From Varibaculum cambriense (GTDB lineage Bacteria > Actinomycetota > Actinomycetes > Actinomycetales > Actinomycetaceae), in the NCBI RefSeq assembly GCF_002848005.1, contig NZ_PKHX01000003.1:184317-248316 (forward strand): a stretch of 64,000 bases of DNA, in the 5' to 3' direction. The notes beneath the pieces are model-generated. The model saw nothing but the letters and a program-made list of their open reading frames with translations. It had not been told where the DNA came from and did no database searches. Within the stretch, counting starts at the first letter, position 1. Every line of letters begins with the position of its first letter. Of the stretch, positions 1 through 9,526 are shown piece after piece. The translations under genes and the position numbers were made by a program.

Positions 1-376
1 CGCGTCCGGGACGGGAATGGTCTAACAAGGCTCGTGCCTGATCTCGTTGCCAGGATATGGAGGCACGTCCAAGTCCTTGACCGCGGTAGCGCGGATCTAC
101 CCCGCCCTCACAAACCACTTCGTTTAACAGTAACCGCGGACGCACCTGCGCATAGGCAACCAGGTTGTTTTCTGAGCCGAAGGCACCGATGGTGCGCCAG
201 CTAGAGGGCGCAGCAAAAAACTCTTCTACTTCAGAAATCGCGGTTCTAAAGGGAGGATTGTCGAACTCTTCGATCCGGTGGATCAGGCTACCCATTTCCG
301 CCACGTTATCGGGACCGAGCTTGCGCCAGGAAAAGTTTCCGCTGCCTGCCGGCAATGACCATGCGGGTACTTCCAT
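1..376 (-). CDS. GNAT family N-acetyltransferase (partial, cut by window edge)
   Basis: Reading frame on the minus strand running off the left edge; 125 residues are visible. It starts MEVPAWSLPAGSGNF and carries an acetyl-CoA binding motif A, VDPRYRGQGLGRASISWQ, at about residues 93-110, the R/Q-x-x-G-x-G/A pattern of the GNAT fold. The ATG (376-374) shares one base with the TAA stop (378-376) of the acetyltransferase upstream, so the two are probably translationally coupled. Substrate unknown; GNATs transfer acetyl groups to amines of small molecules, peptides or proteins. The family assignment is firm, the function is not. Confidence 0.8.
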   Translation of the reverse strand, partial: MEVPAWSLPAGSGNFSWRKLGPDNVAEMGSLIHRIEEFDNPPFRTAISEVEEFFAAPSSWRTIGAFGSENNLVAYAQVRPRLLLNEVVCEGGVDPRYRGQGLGRASISWQRDQARALLDHSRPGR

Positions 377-1464
377 TACAGCTCCACCGTATAGATCATG
401 CGTGCCCCGGCCAGCTGAAAATCACAAGCGGTACATACCCGGGATAGATCACCTAGTTTTGGATAGTTATCCTCGGCGAAGACTTGTTTATAGCCGGAAT
501 CCGCGCACGCTATAAGTACTTGGGAAAGCACTTGTTTCAGCACTGCATATTCGGCGCCGTGACTATCGGCATTTCGCCGGTCATCGCCAAAAATATCGAC
601 GGCTACTGCCGGAATTATTTGGTTCGATGCCCCCTCGGATTCTCGGCAGCTGCTTTGGCACAGATTCCGGTAAACTACCAGGCAATAGGCCAGCACCCGC
701 CCGGAGCTCATAGAGATAGCTACAAAAGAAAGATCGGGAGCCAGGTTCGCTACTACCCGTCCCCACCAGCGGGAAGCATCTCCTTTGGCAGCATATAGCC
801 GGGCAGAATTTGCTACATGTAGAGCTTTTATTTCTTCCCATTGATCGGGCGAGAGGCGCCGGGCAGAAATTATCCGCACGTCTTTAATAGGGAACTTACC
901 GGGCAGCTCCGTGAGAGTGAGTCGATCTAAACGATGAGAAAAAACTTTAATCGTACGCTGCGCCGAGAAGCCGGCGGCTGCATAGAGCATGCGGCGATCT
1001 CCGGCGCGCTCATCGACCACGTTTCGGATTTGGGCGGGGCGTTCATAGTCTTCGCCATAGTAACCCAGCATCAGTTCCCGAGCCCGCACATCTTGCCAGG
1101 CCAATAGGGCTCTGCCGATTCCGCGTCCTCGCCAATGCTCAGCAGTGACCGCGAACAGGTCGGCACGGGCATAGGTTTTTTCATCTGGCTGCAGGGTGAC
1201 TGACCCAAAAGCCGCCAGGTTGCCGCGGGAATCTAGGCCGATCAGACAGTCTTGCAGTTCCGGGTGGCTAAGCGCCTGAGTTAAGCGGGTAATCTCGCCT
1301 TCGGAAGTAGGACGCGCGGGATGGGAATGCTGTTCGGTTAGGTGGATCAGTTCCCGGATCTTCCAAGAGTCAGTTTCGCGCGAGGGTCGCCAATATAATC
1401 CCAGGTGTGCCGGGGGTACCGGGGCAGCTGGCAGGCTCCCTAGCCTTTCGCGCAAAGTTGACAT
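376..1464 (-). CDS. GNAT family N-acetyltransferase, two-domain size
   Basis: A 362-residue protein, about twice the length of a single GNAT domain. Motif A, WRGRGIGRALLAWQ, lies at about residues 111-124 and is followed by a region that continues the fold (YAAAGFSAQRTIKVFSHRL). The C-terminal half (about 190-362) resembles a second, more degenerate acetyltransferase-like domain without a clear glycine-rich acetyl-CoA loop. Such double GNATs are common in actinobacteria and their substrates are rarely known. It overlaps the following acetyltransferase by one base, suggesting a two-gene operon. Start taken at the ATG at 1464; the gene lies 40 bases downstream of the topoisomerase gene on the same strand. 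Confidence 0.8.
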   Translation of the reverse strand: MSTLRERLGSLPAAPVPPAHLGLYWRPSRETDSWKIRELIHLTEQHSHPARPTSEGEITRLTQALSHPELQDCLIGLDSRGNLAAFGSVTLQPDEKTYARADLFAVTAEHWRGRGIGRALLAWQDVRARELMLGYYGEDYERPAQIRNVVDERAGDRRMLYAAAGFSAQRTIKVFSHRLDRLTLTELPGKFPIKDVRIISARRLSPDQWEEIKALHVANSARLYAAKGDASRWWGRVVANLAPDLSFVAISMSSGRVLAYCLVVYRNLCQSSCRESEGASNQIIPAVAVDIFGDDRRNADSHGAEYAVLKQVLSQVLIACADSGYKQVFAEDNYPKLGDLSRVCTACDFQLAGARMIYTVEL

Positions 1465-1504
1465 GTTTTTATCTTAACGGGGGGCCAGCGGCAAACCGAA
1501 ACTT

Positions 1505-3631
1505 TTACGCATCAATCTGTTCTGCCGCTAGCTCATCGGCGCCGGCCACGATAAACTCCCGCCGCGGCGCTACTGTCGATCCCATGAGTAACTCGAAAAT
1601 ATTTTCGGCTTGTTGCAGCGCGGCTTCATCGGCAAAAGTTATTTGCCGCAGCATGCGTTTGCCGCGTTGCATCGTAGTTTCCGCGAGCTGCGAAGCATCC
1701 ATTTCGCCCAGACCTTTATAGCGCTGGATAGGTTCCTTATATTTGCGTCCGCTCTTGGCGAGGGAGCGAAGCCGCTGGTGTAGCTCGTCCTCGGAATAGG
1801 TATAAATAATTTCTTTTTTCTTCCGGCCCTGAGCTGGAATTTCAATCCGATGCAAGGGGGGTACTGCCGCATAGACCCTCCCGGCAGCAATCAGAGGGCG
1901 CATATAGCGGAAGAAGAGGGTGAGCAGCAGCGTGCGAATATGAGCACCGTCCACATCGGCGTCGGTCATCATAATGACTTTGCCGTACCTGGCCGAGTCC
2001 AGGTCGAAGCTACGCCCGGAGCCGGCCCCGATTACTTGAATAATCGCTGCGCATTCGGCATTGGAAAGCATATCGGAGGTCGAGGCTTTTTGGGTGTTGA
2101 GGATTTTTCCGCGAATCGGCAGTAGCGCTTGGAAATCCGCGGATCGTGCCTGTTTGGCGGTGCCTAGCGCCGAGTCGCCCTCTACGATAAATAGTTCGCA
2201 GTCCTCGACTTTATTGGAGCGGCAATCCGCGAGTTTGGCTGGTAGCGAGGAGGTTTCCAAGGCATTCTTGCGCCGCGAAATCTCTTTTTGATGCCGCGCA
2301 CTAACCCGCGCCCGCATCTCCCCTACTACCTTTTCCATCAGGGCAAATACTTGCTGTTTGTCATCGCGTTTAGTGGAGGAGAACTTCTTTTCCAGCCAGG
2401 AGCTAACTGCACTAGAGACCGCCTGCCGCACTTGGGGAGTACCTAAAACTTCTTTGGTTTGCCCCTCGAACTGGGGTTCGGGCAGCCGCACGGTTACTAC
2501 CGCGGTCAGTCCCGCCATTACGTCCTCTTTTTCGATTCGGATCTTGGCTTCTTTTTGGGTCAGTTTCAGGCGCTTCGATTTCTTATTCTTATCGATCTGG
2601 CTGCGCAATACCCGCACCAGGGCGTTTTCGAACCCCATTATGTGGGTGCCGCCCATGGGGGTGGCTACGATGTTCACGAAAGACCGCTCTACAGTGTCGT
2701 AGCCGTTGCCCCAACGCATCGCAATATCAATATCGCAGGTGCGTTCGACTTCGACCGGGCGCAAATGCCCGCTTTTTTGGTCTAACTGTTGCACAGTTTC
2801 GCTGTAGGTGCGCTGGTCACGAATACACCAGGTATCTACGATTGCCTGATCGGGGGCGAGGAAATCGACGAAGTCTTCGGTTCCTCCCTCGGCTTTAAAA
2901 GATTCTTCTAAGGGTTCTTCGGGGCGTTCATCGCGGCAGACAATGGTTAGTCCCGGCACTAGGAAAGCGGTTTGGCGCGCGCGTTCCAGCAGGTGTTCCC
3001 AAGAAAAACCAGTGGACGCAGTTTTGGGGAAGATCTGGAAATCTGCCCAAAAACGCACCCGGGTCCCGGTCTTTTTCTTGGGGGCTTTCCCCACTACTTT
3101 CAGTTTCGATTCTTTAGTAAATGGCTTAAACGGCGAGGAAGGAGTGCGGGACTCAGTGTCGTCAAACTCCCCGGGTTCCCCGCGCAGGAAAGACATTTGA
3201 TAGGTTTTCCCGCCCCGGTCTACCTGCACATCTAGGCGGGCAGAAAGAGCGTTCACTACCGAGGCACCCACCCCGTGCAGGCCGCCCGCCGCCCCGTAGG
3301 AGCCGGTGCCGAACTTTCCGCCCGCATGCAGCTTGGTGTAGACGACCTCCACCCCGGATAGTCCCACCCCGGGGACTTCGTCCACGGGGATACCGCGGCC
3401 ATTGTCTGCTACTGAAACCGAATGGTCGTCACCGATAGTGACCTCGATCTGGTCACAGTACCCTTCCAGGGCTTCATCTACCGAGTTGTCGATGATTTCC
3501 CACAGGCAGTGCATCAGCCCGCGGTGATCGGTGGAGCCGATATACATACCGGGACGCTTGCGAACTGCGTCAAGTCCTTCTAATACCGACAGGTGCCGGG
3601 CGGTGTAATCCGATTTCGTATTAGTAGCCAC
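1505..3631 (-). CDS. parE: Type IIA DNA topoisomerase B subunit (ParE/GyrB-like)
   Basis: A 708-residue GHKL ATPase plus TOPRIM protein that would pair with a GyrA/ParC-type subunit to cut and pass DNA duplexes. The ATP-binding site shows EIIDNSVDEAL (about 45-55) with the catalytic Glu, DNGRGIP (77-82) and GLHGVGASVVNAL (117-129). The TOPRIM domain shows EGDSA near residue 483 and TDADVDGAHI near 555, whose acidic residues bind magnesium. The length and position near the principal sigma factor match the second GyrB-like gene of actinobacteria, usually annotated parE. No A subunit lies beside it here, so whether it acts as topoisomerase IV or with gyrase cannot be decided from this window. 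Confidence 0.9.
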   Translation of the reverse strand: MATNTKSDYTARHLSVLEGLDAVRKRPGMYIGSTDHRGLMHCLWEIIDNSVDEALEGYCDQIEVTIGDDHSVSVADNGRGIPVDEVPGVGLSGVEVVYTKLHAGGKFGTGSYGAAGGLHGVGASVVNALSARLDVQVDRGGKTYQMSFLRGEPGEFDDTESRTPSSPFKPFTKESKLKVVGKAPKKKTGTRVRFWADFQIFPKTASTGFSWEHLLERARQTAFLVPGLTIVCRDERPEEPLEESFKAEGGTEDFVDFLAPDQAIVDTWCIRDQRTYSETVQQLDQKSGHLRPVEVERTCDIDIAMRWGNGYDTVERSFVNIVATPMGGTHIMGFENALVRVLRSQIDKNKKSKRLKLTQKEAKIRIEKEDVMAGLTAVVTVRLPEPQFEGQTKEVLGTPQVRQAVSSAVSSWLEKKFSSTKRDDKQQVFALMEKVVGEMRARVSARHQKEISRRKNALETSSLPAKLADCRSNKVEDCELFIVEGDSALGTAKQARSADFQALLPIRGKILNTQKASTSDMLSNAECAAIIQVIGAGSGRSFDLDSARYGKVIMMTDADVDGAHIRTLLLTLFFRYMRPLIAAGRVYAAVPPLHRIEIPAQGRKKKEIIYTYSEDELHQRLRSLAKSGRKYKEPIQRYKGLGEMDASQLAETTMQRGKRMLRQITFADEAALQQAENIFELLMGSTVAPRREFIVAGADELAAEQIDA

Positions 3632-3777
3632 CCCCCTAGTTTAAGGGTTGCCACTTTTGGGGTGGCGAGCGGCTTTCCGAGGGCGAGTGATTGTGAGGCA
3701 CTCCCCGCGGGTTGCGGGGTAATAGGCGCAGTATCCCCCTGCTATCTCGTAACCCTAATTTGGATAGGAGTAGCGAA

Positions 3778-3783
3778 TATAAT
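3778..3783 (+). promoter_or_regulatory. Candidate -10 element for the LppM-like gene
   Basis: A perfect TATAAT lies 50 bases before the chosen ATG at 3833. No well-spaced -35 is obvious: a TTGGAT at 3760-3765 is only 12 bases away. Weak prediction. Confidence 0.3.
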
Positions 3784-3832
3784 CGGGGTAAACACTACCG
3801 AGGCCAGCTGCTGGACTAATAGAGGGATCCTC

Positions 3833-5284
3833 ATGAAACGCGCAATACTTGCCCAAAGACTTCCGCATTTTTTGATGGCTCTCGTGCTGACTGCGCTGCT
3901 GGTGGCTTCCTCGGTGGTTCTACCTGCCCCGTCCGCCCAGGCAGCAGGTGAATATTTCGATGATACTTCTATTCACGAAGATCTTAGCTTCGAATCATCC
4001 ATGTACATAGGTGAAAAAGACGAAGTTTCCGAGGAAATTGAAACTGAAGATTCAAAAGAAATATGCGAAAAAGTGGAATCAGTTGGAGATGAATTCTTTA
4101 GAAATAGGGCAGAAGAGTTTCAAGAAAAATATGCCATATCGAATCAACAGGTGAAAGACTGCCATATTTCAGGCTCACATATTTTTGTTGACTACAGCGG
4201 TAAGTACGACGAAAACTTACTAATGAAGGCTACTGCCGAGGACTGGCTTAGGGTGACTGGCCAGAATGAAATTGTAATGAAAGTAGATCTAGTTTCATGG
4301 GACAGCGAGGAATTTTTAGGGAAAGACGATAATATCGGGATTCGGAGGTTAACATTCCCTGGAAGAATCAAAAGTATCAACCCCGATGTCGGACAAGTCT
4401 CTGGCAATACCTGGATCCAAGACCGACATTTGACCGCTGCGGAGCGGGACAAATTAGGGAATACCGACGATATGATTACTATTACCGCTGAACGTCAAAG
4501 TTCCAATTTGGGGTTGATTTTGGGGATTACCATCCCGGCGGCATTGATTATTGTGGCAGTGATCGTGCTGCTGATCGTTAGAAGCAATCGCAAGAAAAAA
4601 CAGCAGCCCTTCCCTCCCTACCCTGCAGGATACGGTACCTACCCGCCGCCCTTTATGCCCGGAAACTCCGCAAATCCCTCCCAGCCACAGGTACCGGGAT
4701 ATCCGGCAGCTCCTGGGGCTCCTGGTATGCCGGGAGCAGCGCCGTATCCCCCGAATGTTCCTCCGCCAGGACAACCAGGTGCGGTGCCTTATCCGCCGAA
4801 CGTTACTCCACCAGCACAGCCAGCTGCGCCCACGCCCGGAGGATACTACCCCTATCCGTATCCTTACCCGCCAGCCAATCCCCAAGGCTCGCCAGCTGGA
4901 CACCCGATGCCACCTCAGTCCTACGGAACGCCTACCTCGGGATTCCTACCTTTTTCACCTCCCGTACAACCCGCACCAGCAGAGGGATCGGAAAAATCTG
5001 AACCGGCTACCGAATCTCACAGCGGAAAACAGGTGGCAAACTCGCCGCAGCCTGGACAGTCTGGGAAACCCGCAAAATCGCTTGCATCTACTCAATCGGA
5101 AGAAGAGGACGGAACGGGGAATCCGGATGGATCAAATCAAGCTAGCGATTCTCACCAGCCCAAGCACGCAGTCGAGCCAGCACAAGCTGACCTGACAGTT
5201 CTAAAGACAGATCCTTCCGAAGCAATAACGCCCCAGCATTCAAATCCAGCCAAGCAAGCTGAGCAACCGGGACAGGAAAACTAA
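3833..5284 (+). CDS. LppM-like membrane protein with proline-rich tail
   Basis: 483 residues from the ATG at 3833, chosen because GAGGGA precedes it at 3823 and a signal peptide follows directly; a longer in-frame reading would overlap the divergent parE. Residues 1-38 form a signal peptide (KR start, hydrophobic core, AQA cleavage). Residues 40-220 form an acidic extracellular domain ending in a motif resembling LppM proteins (LTFPGRIKS, then QVSGNTW). A membrane segment follows at about 226-250, then RKKK and a long Pro/Tyr/Gly-rich region (about 255-400) and a Ser/Glu/Gln-rich tail, all predicted cytoplasmic. There is no lipobox cysteine. In M. tuberculosis lppM (Rv2171) lies near idsA2 and pknL, whose counterparts follow here, which supports the family guess. 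Function inferred only: LppM is linked to mycobacterial envelope and host interaction. Confidence 0.65.
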   Translation: MKRAILAQRLPHFLMALVLTALLVASSVVLPAPSAQAAGEYFDDTSIHEDLSFESSMYIGEKDEVSEEIETEDSKEICEKVESVGDEFFRNRAEEFQEKYAISNQQVKDCHISGSHIFVDYSGKYDENLLMKATAEDWLRVTGQNEIVMKVDLVSWDSEEFLGKDDNIGIRRLTFPGRIKSINPDVGQVSGNTWIQDRHLTAAERDKLGNTDDMITITAERQSSNLGLILGITIPAALIIVAVIVLLIVRSNRKKKQQPFPPYPAGYGTYPPPFMPGNSANPSQPQVPGYPAAPGAPGMPGAAPYPPNVPPPGQPGAVPYPPNVTPPAQPAAPTPGGYYPYPYPYPPANPQGSPAGHPMPPQSYGTPTSGFLPFSPPVQPAPAEGSEKSEPATESHSGKQVANSPQPGQSGKPAKSLASTQSEEEDGTGNPDGSNQASDSHQPKHAVEPAQADLTVLKTDPSEAITPQHSNPAKQAEQPGQEN

Positions 5285-5351
5285 GCGGGAAAAGTTAAAA
5301 CTTCCGGATTAGCGCAGTTTAGAGGCTAAGAGCTAGTTAAGTATCCGCACC

Positions 5352-5585
5352 CTAACGGGCGCGAGAAAGCGAAGTCAGAGGCGCGTTTTCAGCTTCCTCT
5401 AAATGCAGCTGCGAAGTGTTATCTATGATTTCAGCTCCACTTTCCCGCAACGCCGGCACTAGGGCGTGGGCATGATGGGCGCAGAAAAACAGATTGCCGG
5501 CCTCTAGGCGGGCAAGAACCCACGCCTGCGCTCCGCAGGTATCGCAACGATCAGTCGCGTCAAAAACATAGGTTTGCTCACTCAT
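5352..5585 (-). CDS. DUF7455 family small zinc-ribbon-like protein
   Basis: 77 residues if started at the ATG at 5585 (MSEQTYVFDATDRCDTCGAQ); an alternative GTG at 5600 adds five residues. It has the paired metal-ligand pattern CDTCGAQAW, then FFCAHHAHAL, a likely Zn-binding CxxC...CxHH arrangement. Small proteins of this type are conserved in actinobacteria close to the principal sigma factor and the topoisomerase B gene, as here. Biological role unknown; binding to nucleic acid or protein through the zinc site is only a guess. Confidence 0.75.
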   Translation of the reverse strand: MSEQTYVFDATDRCDTCGAQAWVLARLEAGNLFFCAHHAHALVPALRESGAEIIDNTSQLHLEEAENAPLTSLSRAR

Positions 5586-5734
5586 GCTTTCATTGTCCAC
5601 TGCCCACCTAAGGAAGTCACGCCCAGCGCGCTTCCTTTCGCGTCTGGCAAAATCTCTAAGCGGCTAGTCTGAATATTAGGACTTTTACTTGAAAAGAGAG
5701 ACAGTGCCCTAATGGCGATGGATATTCTTTAAAC

Positions 5735-7174
5735 GTGAATAGTTTTTCTCCCGCTGATCGCGATAATAATCAATCGCCAGATTACAAAGACGTGACTGGT
5801 GATATCAAGGAAACAATGCCCGTTTATCCAAATAACGCTGCAGTTCAAAACAGATTCAACAACACGGGTAAGAAAACCAAAAGAACCAAACTATGGTTAT
5901 TCCTCGCCATAGCGGTGTTGCTAATTGTGGCCTTAACTATTCTGGGAATATTGGTTTTTAAGAAAACGGTGTCTTCTCCCGAAAATACTGTAGACCAGGA
6001 TACTTTAGACCAAGGCATCAGCAAATCTTGGGATAAGGAAGCCACCAACCTGGCAGCAGGAACCGGCGAAATCACCAGCACCTACGCCATGTCACTCAGT
6101 GATAAACAGATTGCGTTGATAATGCTGAATCAAAATCAAGCTGGAAAAGTGCAATACCTGTCGACTAAGGATGGTAAAGCCCAAGGCACTATCAAAGATC
6201 TCCCGGCTTGTAACAACAATTTAGTCCGTCCCTACCTAGTCAAAGATTCCAAGATTATCTGCGCTAAAACAGATCAGGTAACGGAAAATAAAAACGATAA
6301 ATACCGTTTCACTCACCAAATCTATAAAGATGAAAACGTTATTATCGGGGCGGCGCCCAGCGCCGATCAGGCAAGCATTATCGTTGCCTACAGCCCCAAA
6401 ACTAATAAACCCCTGTGGATGGAAAAACTGCCGGATAAGCCAAGTGTTTATGCTGATAAATATGGGGTTTACACTAACGTTACCTCCCCTGAAGAGGGCG
6501 GAGTACTTAACAAGACATACTTCTATATTCCAAGTGATAACCCCAGTAAATCTCCGATTGCAGACTCCGATATCCCTCAGGTAGCAAAACCAGATGCCAT
6601 CAAAGACATTGACTTTGAAAACCTGTACTTCCCTAACGGTAATTTTGGTTATATCCCTAGCGAAAAATGCGCTAAATCCTACTGGCAGGATGACCAAGGA
6701 GCTCCCCAGTTCCAAAAAATGCCAGATGGCCCGGAAGATTGCTGGTTAGAGCTTAGAGATGGCCTCTCAATTGAGAGAACGCAAGGGATGGAGCAAGGCA
6801 CTACCGATCCTTTAGTTGATATTTCTAATAACAGCGCTCCTCAAGACGATAAAGGCTTCACCCCCGATCCGAATCACGGCAGATTCTCTTATGCGGACGT
6901 AAATCAGGACGGGTATCTCGACGCCTTAATCTATGACAATGTGGGGATGGGGTGGCAAAAGGTGCTTTGCATCTTTGACCCGGAAGATTCTGGTCACCCC
7001 TACTGCGCGCATATTGTGGGAGGCGCCGCTCCCTACGATCTCGACTATTCCGGTAACGGGAAAATTTCTCTCTACCAGCCGCCCGAAGGGAAAACCGAAG
7101 TTGAAATGACCATCGGCACCCAAGACGGAAAACCGATAGTTACCGATTACCAAAAGCTATCGGCGGCCTGGTAA
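5735..7174 (+). CDS. Membrane-anchored extracellular protein of unknown function
   Basis: 479 residues from a GTG start. A Lys/Arg-rich cytoplasmic N-terminus of about 50 residues is followed by one membrane segment (about 53-75) and a large extracellular domain. Near residues 388-399 the string DVNQDGYLDALI has the D-x-N-x-D-G-x-x-D spacing of a calcium loop as found in FG-GAP/VCBS-type repeats, suggesting a calcium-stabilised beta structure. Cysteines are spaced so that disulphides are possible (DLPACNN, KIICAK, SEKCAKS, EDCWLE, KVLCIF, PYCAH). No enzyme motif is recognised. It lies alone on the plus strand, convergent with the sigma factor gene. Confidence 0.7.
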   Translation: MNSFSPADRDNNQSPDYKDVTGDIKETMPVYPNNAAVQNRFNNTGKKTKRTKLWLFLAIAVLLIVALTILGILVFKKTVSSPENTVDQDTLDQGISKSWDKEATNLAAGTGEITSTYAMSLSDKQIALIMLNQNQAGKVQYLSTKDGKAQGTIKDLPACNNNLVRPYLVKDSKIICAKTDQVTENKNDKYRFTHQIYKDENVIIGAAPSADQASIIVAYSPKTNKPLWMEKLPDKPSVYADKYGVYTNVTSPEEGGVLNKTYFYIPSDNPSKSPIADSDIPQVAKPDAIKDIDFENLYFPNGNFGYIPSEKCAKSYWQDDQGAPQFQKMPDGPEDCWLELRDGLSIERTQGMEQGTTDPLVDISNNSAPQDDKGFTPDPNHGRFSYADVNQDGYLDALIYDNVGMGWQKVLCIFDPEDSGHPYCAHIVGGAAPYDLDYSGNGKISLYQPPEGKTEVEMTIGTQDGKPIVTDYQKLSAAW

Positions 7175-7284
7175 AACTGCTGGATTCCCGAAAAATAAGC
7201 TCACTTACTCTCCGTAACTCCCATTTTTGCAGCTTCCGCCCCTAACCGGGAGGCTAGTCGCGGTGAGGTTAGCGCAGCAGGCAG

Positions 7285-9390
7285 CTAGTCGAGGTAGTCG
7301 CGAAGCACCTGGCTACGGGAGGGGTGACGCAACTTCGACATAGTTTTCGATTCAATCTGGCGGATACGTTCACGAGTAACCCCGTAAACTTTGCCGATCT
7401 CATCCAAGGTTTTCGCCTGGCCGTCACCGAGACCAAAACGCATCGACACTACCCCAGCTTCGCGTTCAGAAAGCGTGTCGAGGACGTGGCGCAACTGTTC
7501 TTGCAGCAAGGTGAAGCTGACCGCATCGGCAGGTACTACTGCCTCCGAGTCCTCAATCAGATCCCCGAATTCGCTATCTCCGTCCTCACCCAAGGGCGTA
7601 TGCAAAGAAATCGGTTCCCGCCCGTACTTTTGGACTTCCACCACTTTTTCAGGCGTCATATCCAGCTCTTTAGCGAGCTCTTCGGGAGTAGGCTCGCGCC
7701 CTAAATCCTGCAGCATCTGCCGCTGTACTCGTGCCAGCTTGTTGATTACCTCGACCATGTGGACCGGGATACGGATAGTGCGCGCCTGATCGGCCATCGC
7801 GCGGGTGATCGCCTGGCGAATCCACCAAGTCGCATAGGTAGAGAACTTATATCCCTTGGTGTAATCGAATTTTTCAACTGCGCGAATCAAACCTAGGTTG
7901 CCTTCTTGAATCAGATCCAAGAACAACATTCCCCGGCCGGTGTAGCGTTTCGCCAGCGACACCACTAGCCGCAAGTTGGCTTCTAGCAGGTGATTTTTGG
8001 CGTGCTGGCCATCTATCGCCAAGGAGTGCAAGTCGCGGCGCATCTTAGAAGTCAGATTTTCCGATTCGGTTTCTAACTGATGCTGGGCATACAGACCCGC
8101 CTCAATCCGCCGCGCTAAATCAACTTCCTCCGCCGCGTTTAGCAGCGCGACTTTACCGATCTGTTTTAGATAGTCCTTTACCGGATCTGCAGTCGCACCC
8201 GCGACCGTGACTCGTTGCGCCGGTTCATCAGTTTCATCAGAATCAGAAACGGTGAAGGAATTGCCTTTTTTCTTCCCTTTGGCATTGGCTTTTGCCTGGG
8301 CAATCGCCTTATTTAAGCCTTCGATGGCATTGGCGGGAGCAGCTTCCTCCTCGTCCTCTTCTTCGTCGTCATCTTCTTCGGGTTCGCGATCCTCACCGTG
8401 TTTTTCGTCATCTTCATCGTCCTCGTCGCCGTCATCAAGCTCCGATTCGAGGTCGATTTCTTCTTCATCGTTTAGATCTTCATCACCCGGTTCGACCGTG
8501 TCCTCGTCAACTTCGTCAACTTCGTCAACCTCGGTGGCATTTTCTAGCAGCTCTTGGTCTTCTTCTAGCGCCTCCACCTCAGCTTTTTTACCGCGCGCAG
8601 CGGTTTTTTTCGGGGCAGTCTTCTTCGCTGCACTGGTTTTGCTGGCCGCAGCGGTTTTCTTAGCGGTAGTTTTCTTCGCGCTAGTCTTCTTTGCTGCGGT
8701 TTTCTTCGCTGCCGTGGTGGTCTTCTTAGCTGTTGCCGCGGGTGCGGCTGTCTTGGTGGCTGCGCTCTTTTTCGCAGCAGATTTCGCCGTCCCCGTCTTT
8801 TTGGCCGCACTGGTTTTGCTAGCGGTGCTCGCTTTCTTAGTGGTTTTTTTCGCCGCGGCAGTCTTACCCGCGGCAGTCTGCTTTGCGGTAGCAGTCTTGC
8901 TGGCGGCGGTAGTTTTCTTCGCCGCACTAGCTTTAGTGCCTGCTGTCTTCTTGGTAGCAGTCTTGGTGGACGCGCTCTTTGCGGGTGCCGCCTTTTTGGC
9001 CGCTGTCGTCTTCTTGGCGCCGCTAGCTTTACTGGTAGCCGCCTTCTTAGCGGCAGCAGTCTTACTGGCAGCAGTAGTTTTCTTCGCCGCACTGGTCTTG
9101 CTGGTGGCAGCCTTCTTCGCCGCAGTAGTGGTCTTACTAGCGGTAGCTTTTTTGGCTGGGGCCTTGGCGGAAGTAGTCTTTTTTGCCGCTGTCGTCTTCT
9201 TGGCGCCGCTAGCTTTACTGGTAGCCGTCTTCTTAGCGGCAGCAGTCTTGCTGGCTACCGCGGTCTTCGTCGTGGTAGCAGTTTTCTTGGCAGTACTTTT
9301 AGCGGTCTTCTTAGTAGCAGATTTCCCGGCGGTAGTAGCCTTCGAGGGAGTTTTCGCGCTAGATTCAGATTGAGCAGGTTGAGGAGTCAC
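7285..9390 (-). CDS. sigA: Principal RNA polymerase sigma factor (SigA/HrdB type) with enlarged basic N-terminus
   Basis: 701 residues. The C-terminal ~305 form the group 1 sigma core: region 1.2 from [16 protein letters not shown] (near 396), region 2 with [18 protein letters not shown] and [16 protein letters not shown], region 3, and region 4 with [20 protein letters not shown]. The ending SQVLRDYLD is standard for actinobacteria. The N-terminal ~270 residues are almost pure Ala/Lys/Thr/Ser with repeated AAKKTA-like units, resembling histone H1 or HupB tails. An acidic block of about 100 residues (runs of D and E) follows. Mycobacterial SigA has a similar basic-then-acidic layout but a much shorter basic part. 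The DNA here contains direct repeats, so length variation by slippage is likely. Confidence 0.95.
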   Translation of the reverse strand: MTPQPAQSESSAKTPSKATTAGKSATKKTAKSTAKKTATTTKTAVASKTAAAKKTATSKASGAKKTTAAKKTTSAKAPAKKATASKTTTAAKKAATSKTSAAKKTTAASKTAAAKKAATSKASGAKKTTAAKKAAPAKSASTKTATKKTAGTKASAAKKTTAASKTATAKQTAAGKTAAAKKTTKKASTASKTSAAKKTGTAKSAAKKSAATKTAAPAATAKKTTTAAKKTAAKKTSAKKTTAKKTAAASKTSAAKKTAPKKTAARGKKAEVEALEEDQELLENATEVDEVDEVDEDTVEPGDEDLNDEEEIDLESELDDGDEDDEDDEKHGEDREPEEDDDEEEDEEEAAPANAIEGLNKAIAQAKANAKGKKKGNSFTVSDSDETDEPAQRVTVAGATADPVKDYLKQIGKVALLNAAEEVDLARRIEAGLYAQHQLETESENLTSKMRRDLHSLAIDGQHAKNHLLEANLRLVVSLAKRYTGRGMLFLDLIQEGNLGLIRAVEKFDYTKGYKFSTYATWWIRQAITRAMADQARTIRIPVHMVEVINKLARVQRQMLQDLGREPTPEELAKELDMTPEKVVEVQKYGREPISLHTPLGEDGDSEFGDLIEDSEAVVPADAVSFTLLQEQLRHVLDTLSEREAGVVSMRFGLGDGQAKTLDEIGKVYGVTRERIRQIESKTMSKLRHPSRSQVLRDYLD
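8999..9255. repeat. Direct repeat inside the basic tail of sigA
   Basis: A block of about 71 bases at 8999-9069 recurs at 9185-9255 with about two mismatches. The offset is 186 bases, exactly 62 codons, so frame is kept. Further on, in the acidic part near 8506-8530, a 9-base unit encoding Val-Asp-Glu is repeated in tandem three times. Both point to growth of the N-terminus by duplication. Confidence 0.8.
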
Positions 9391-9526
9391 AGCGACCTTT
9401 CCTGATTTCTAAACGATTTCATAGAGAATGCTCAATAATTATAATTCAATACCACACTTTCTAGCACAAATCTAGAGGATTTTTCGCGGCTAGAGGAGAA
9501 CCGATAAGGAAAGAGAGTAACCAGCG

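Noticed and set aside
8207..9373. Long plus-strand open frame of 388 codons opposite sigA
   Set aside because: It is the antisense reading of Ala/Lys/Thr and Asp/Glu repeats, giving Ser- and Ala/Val/Phe-rich nonsense; the sigma factor is certain.
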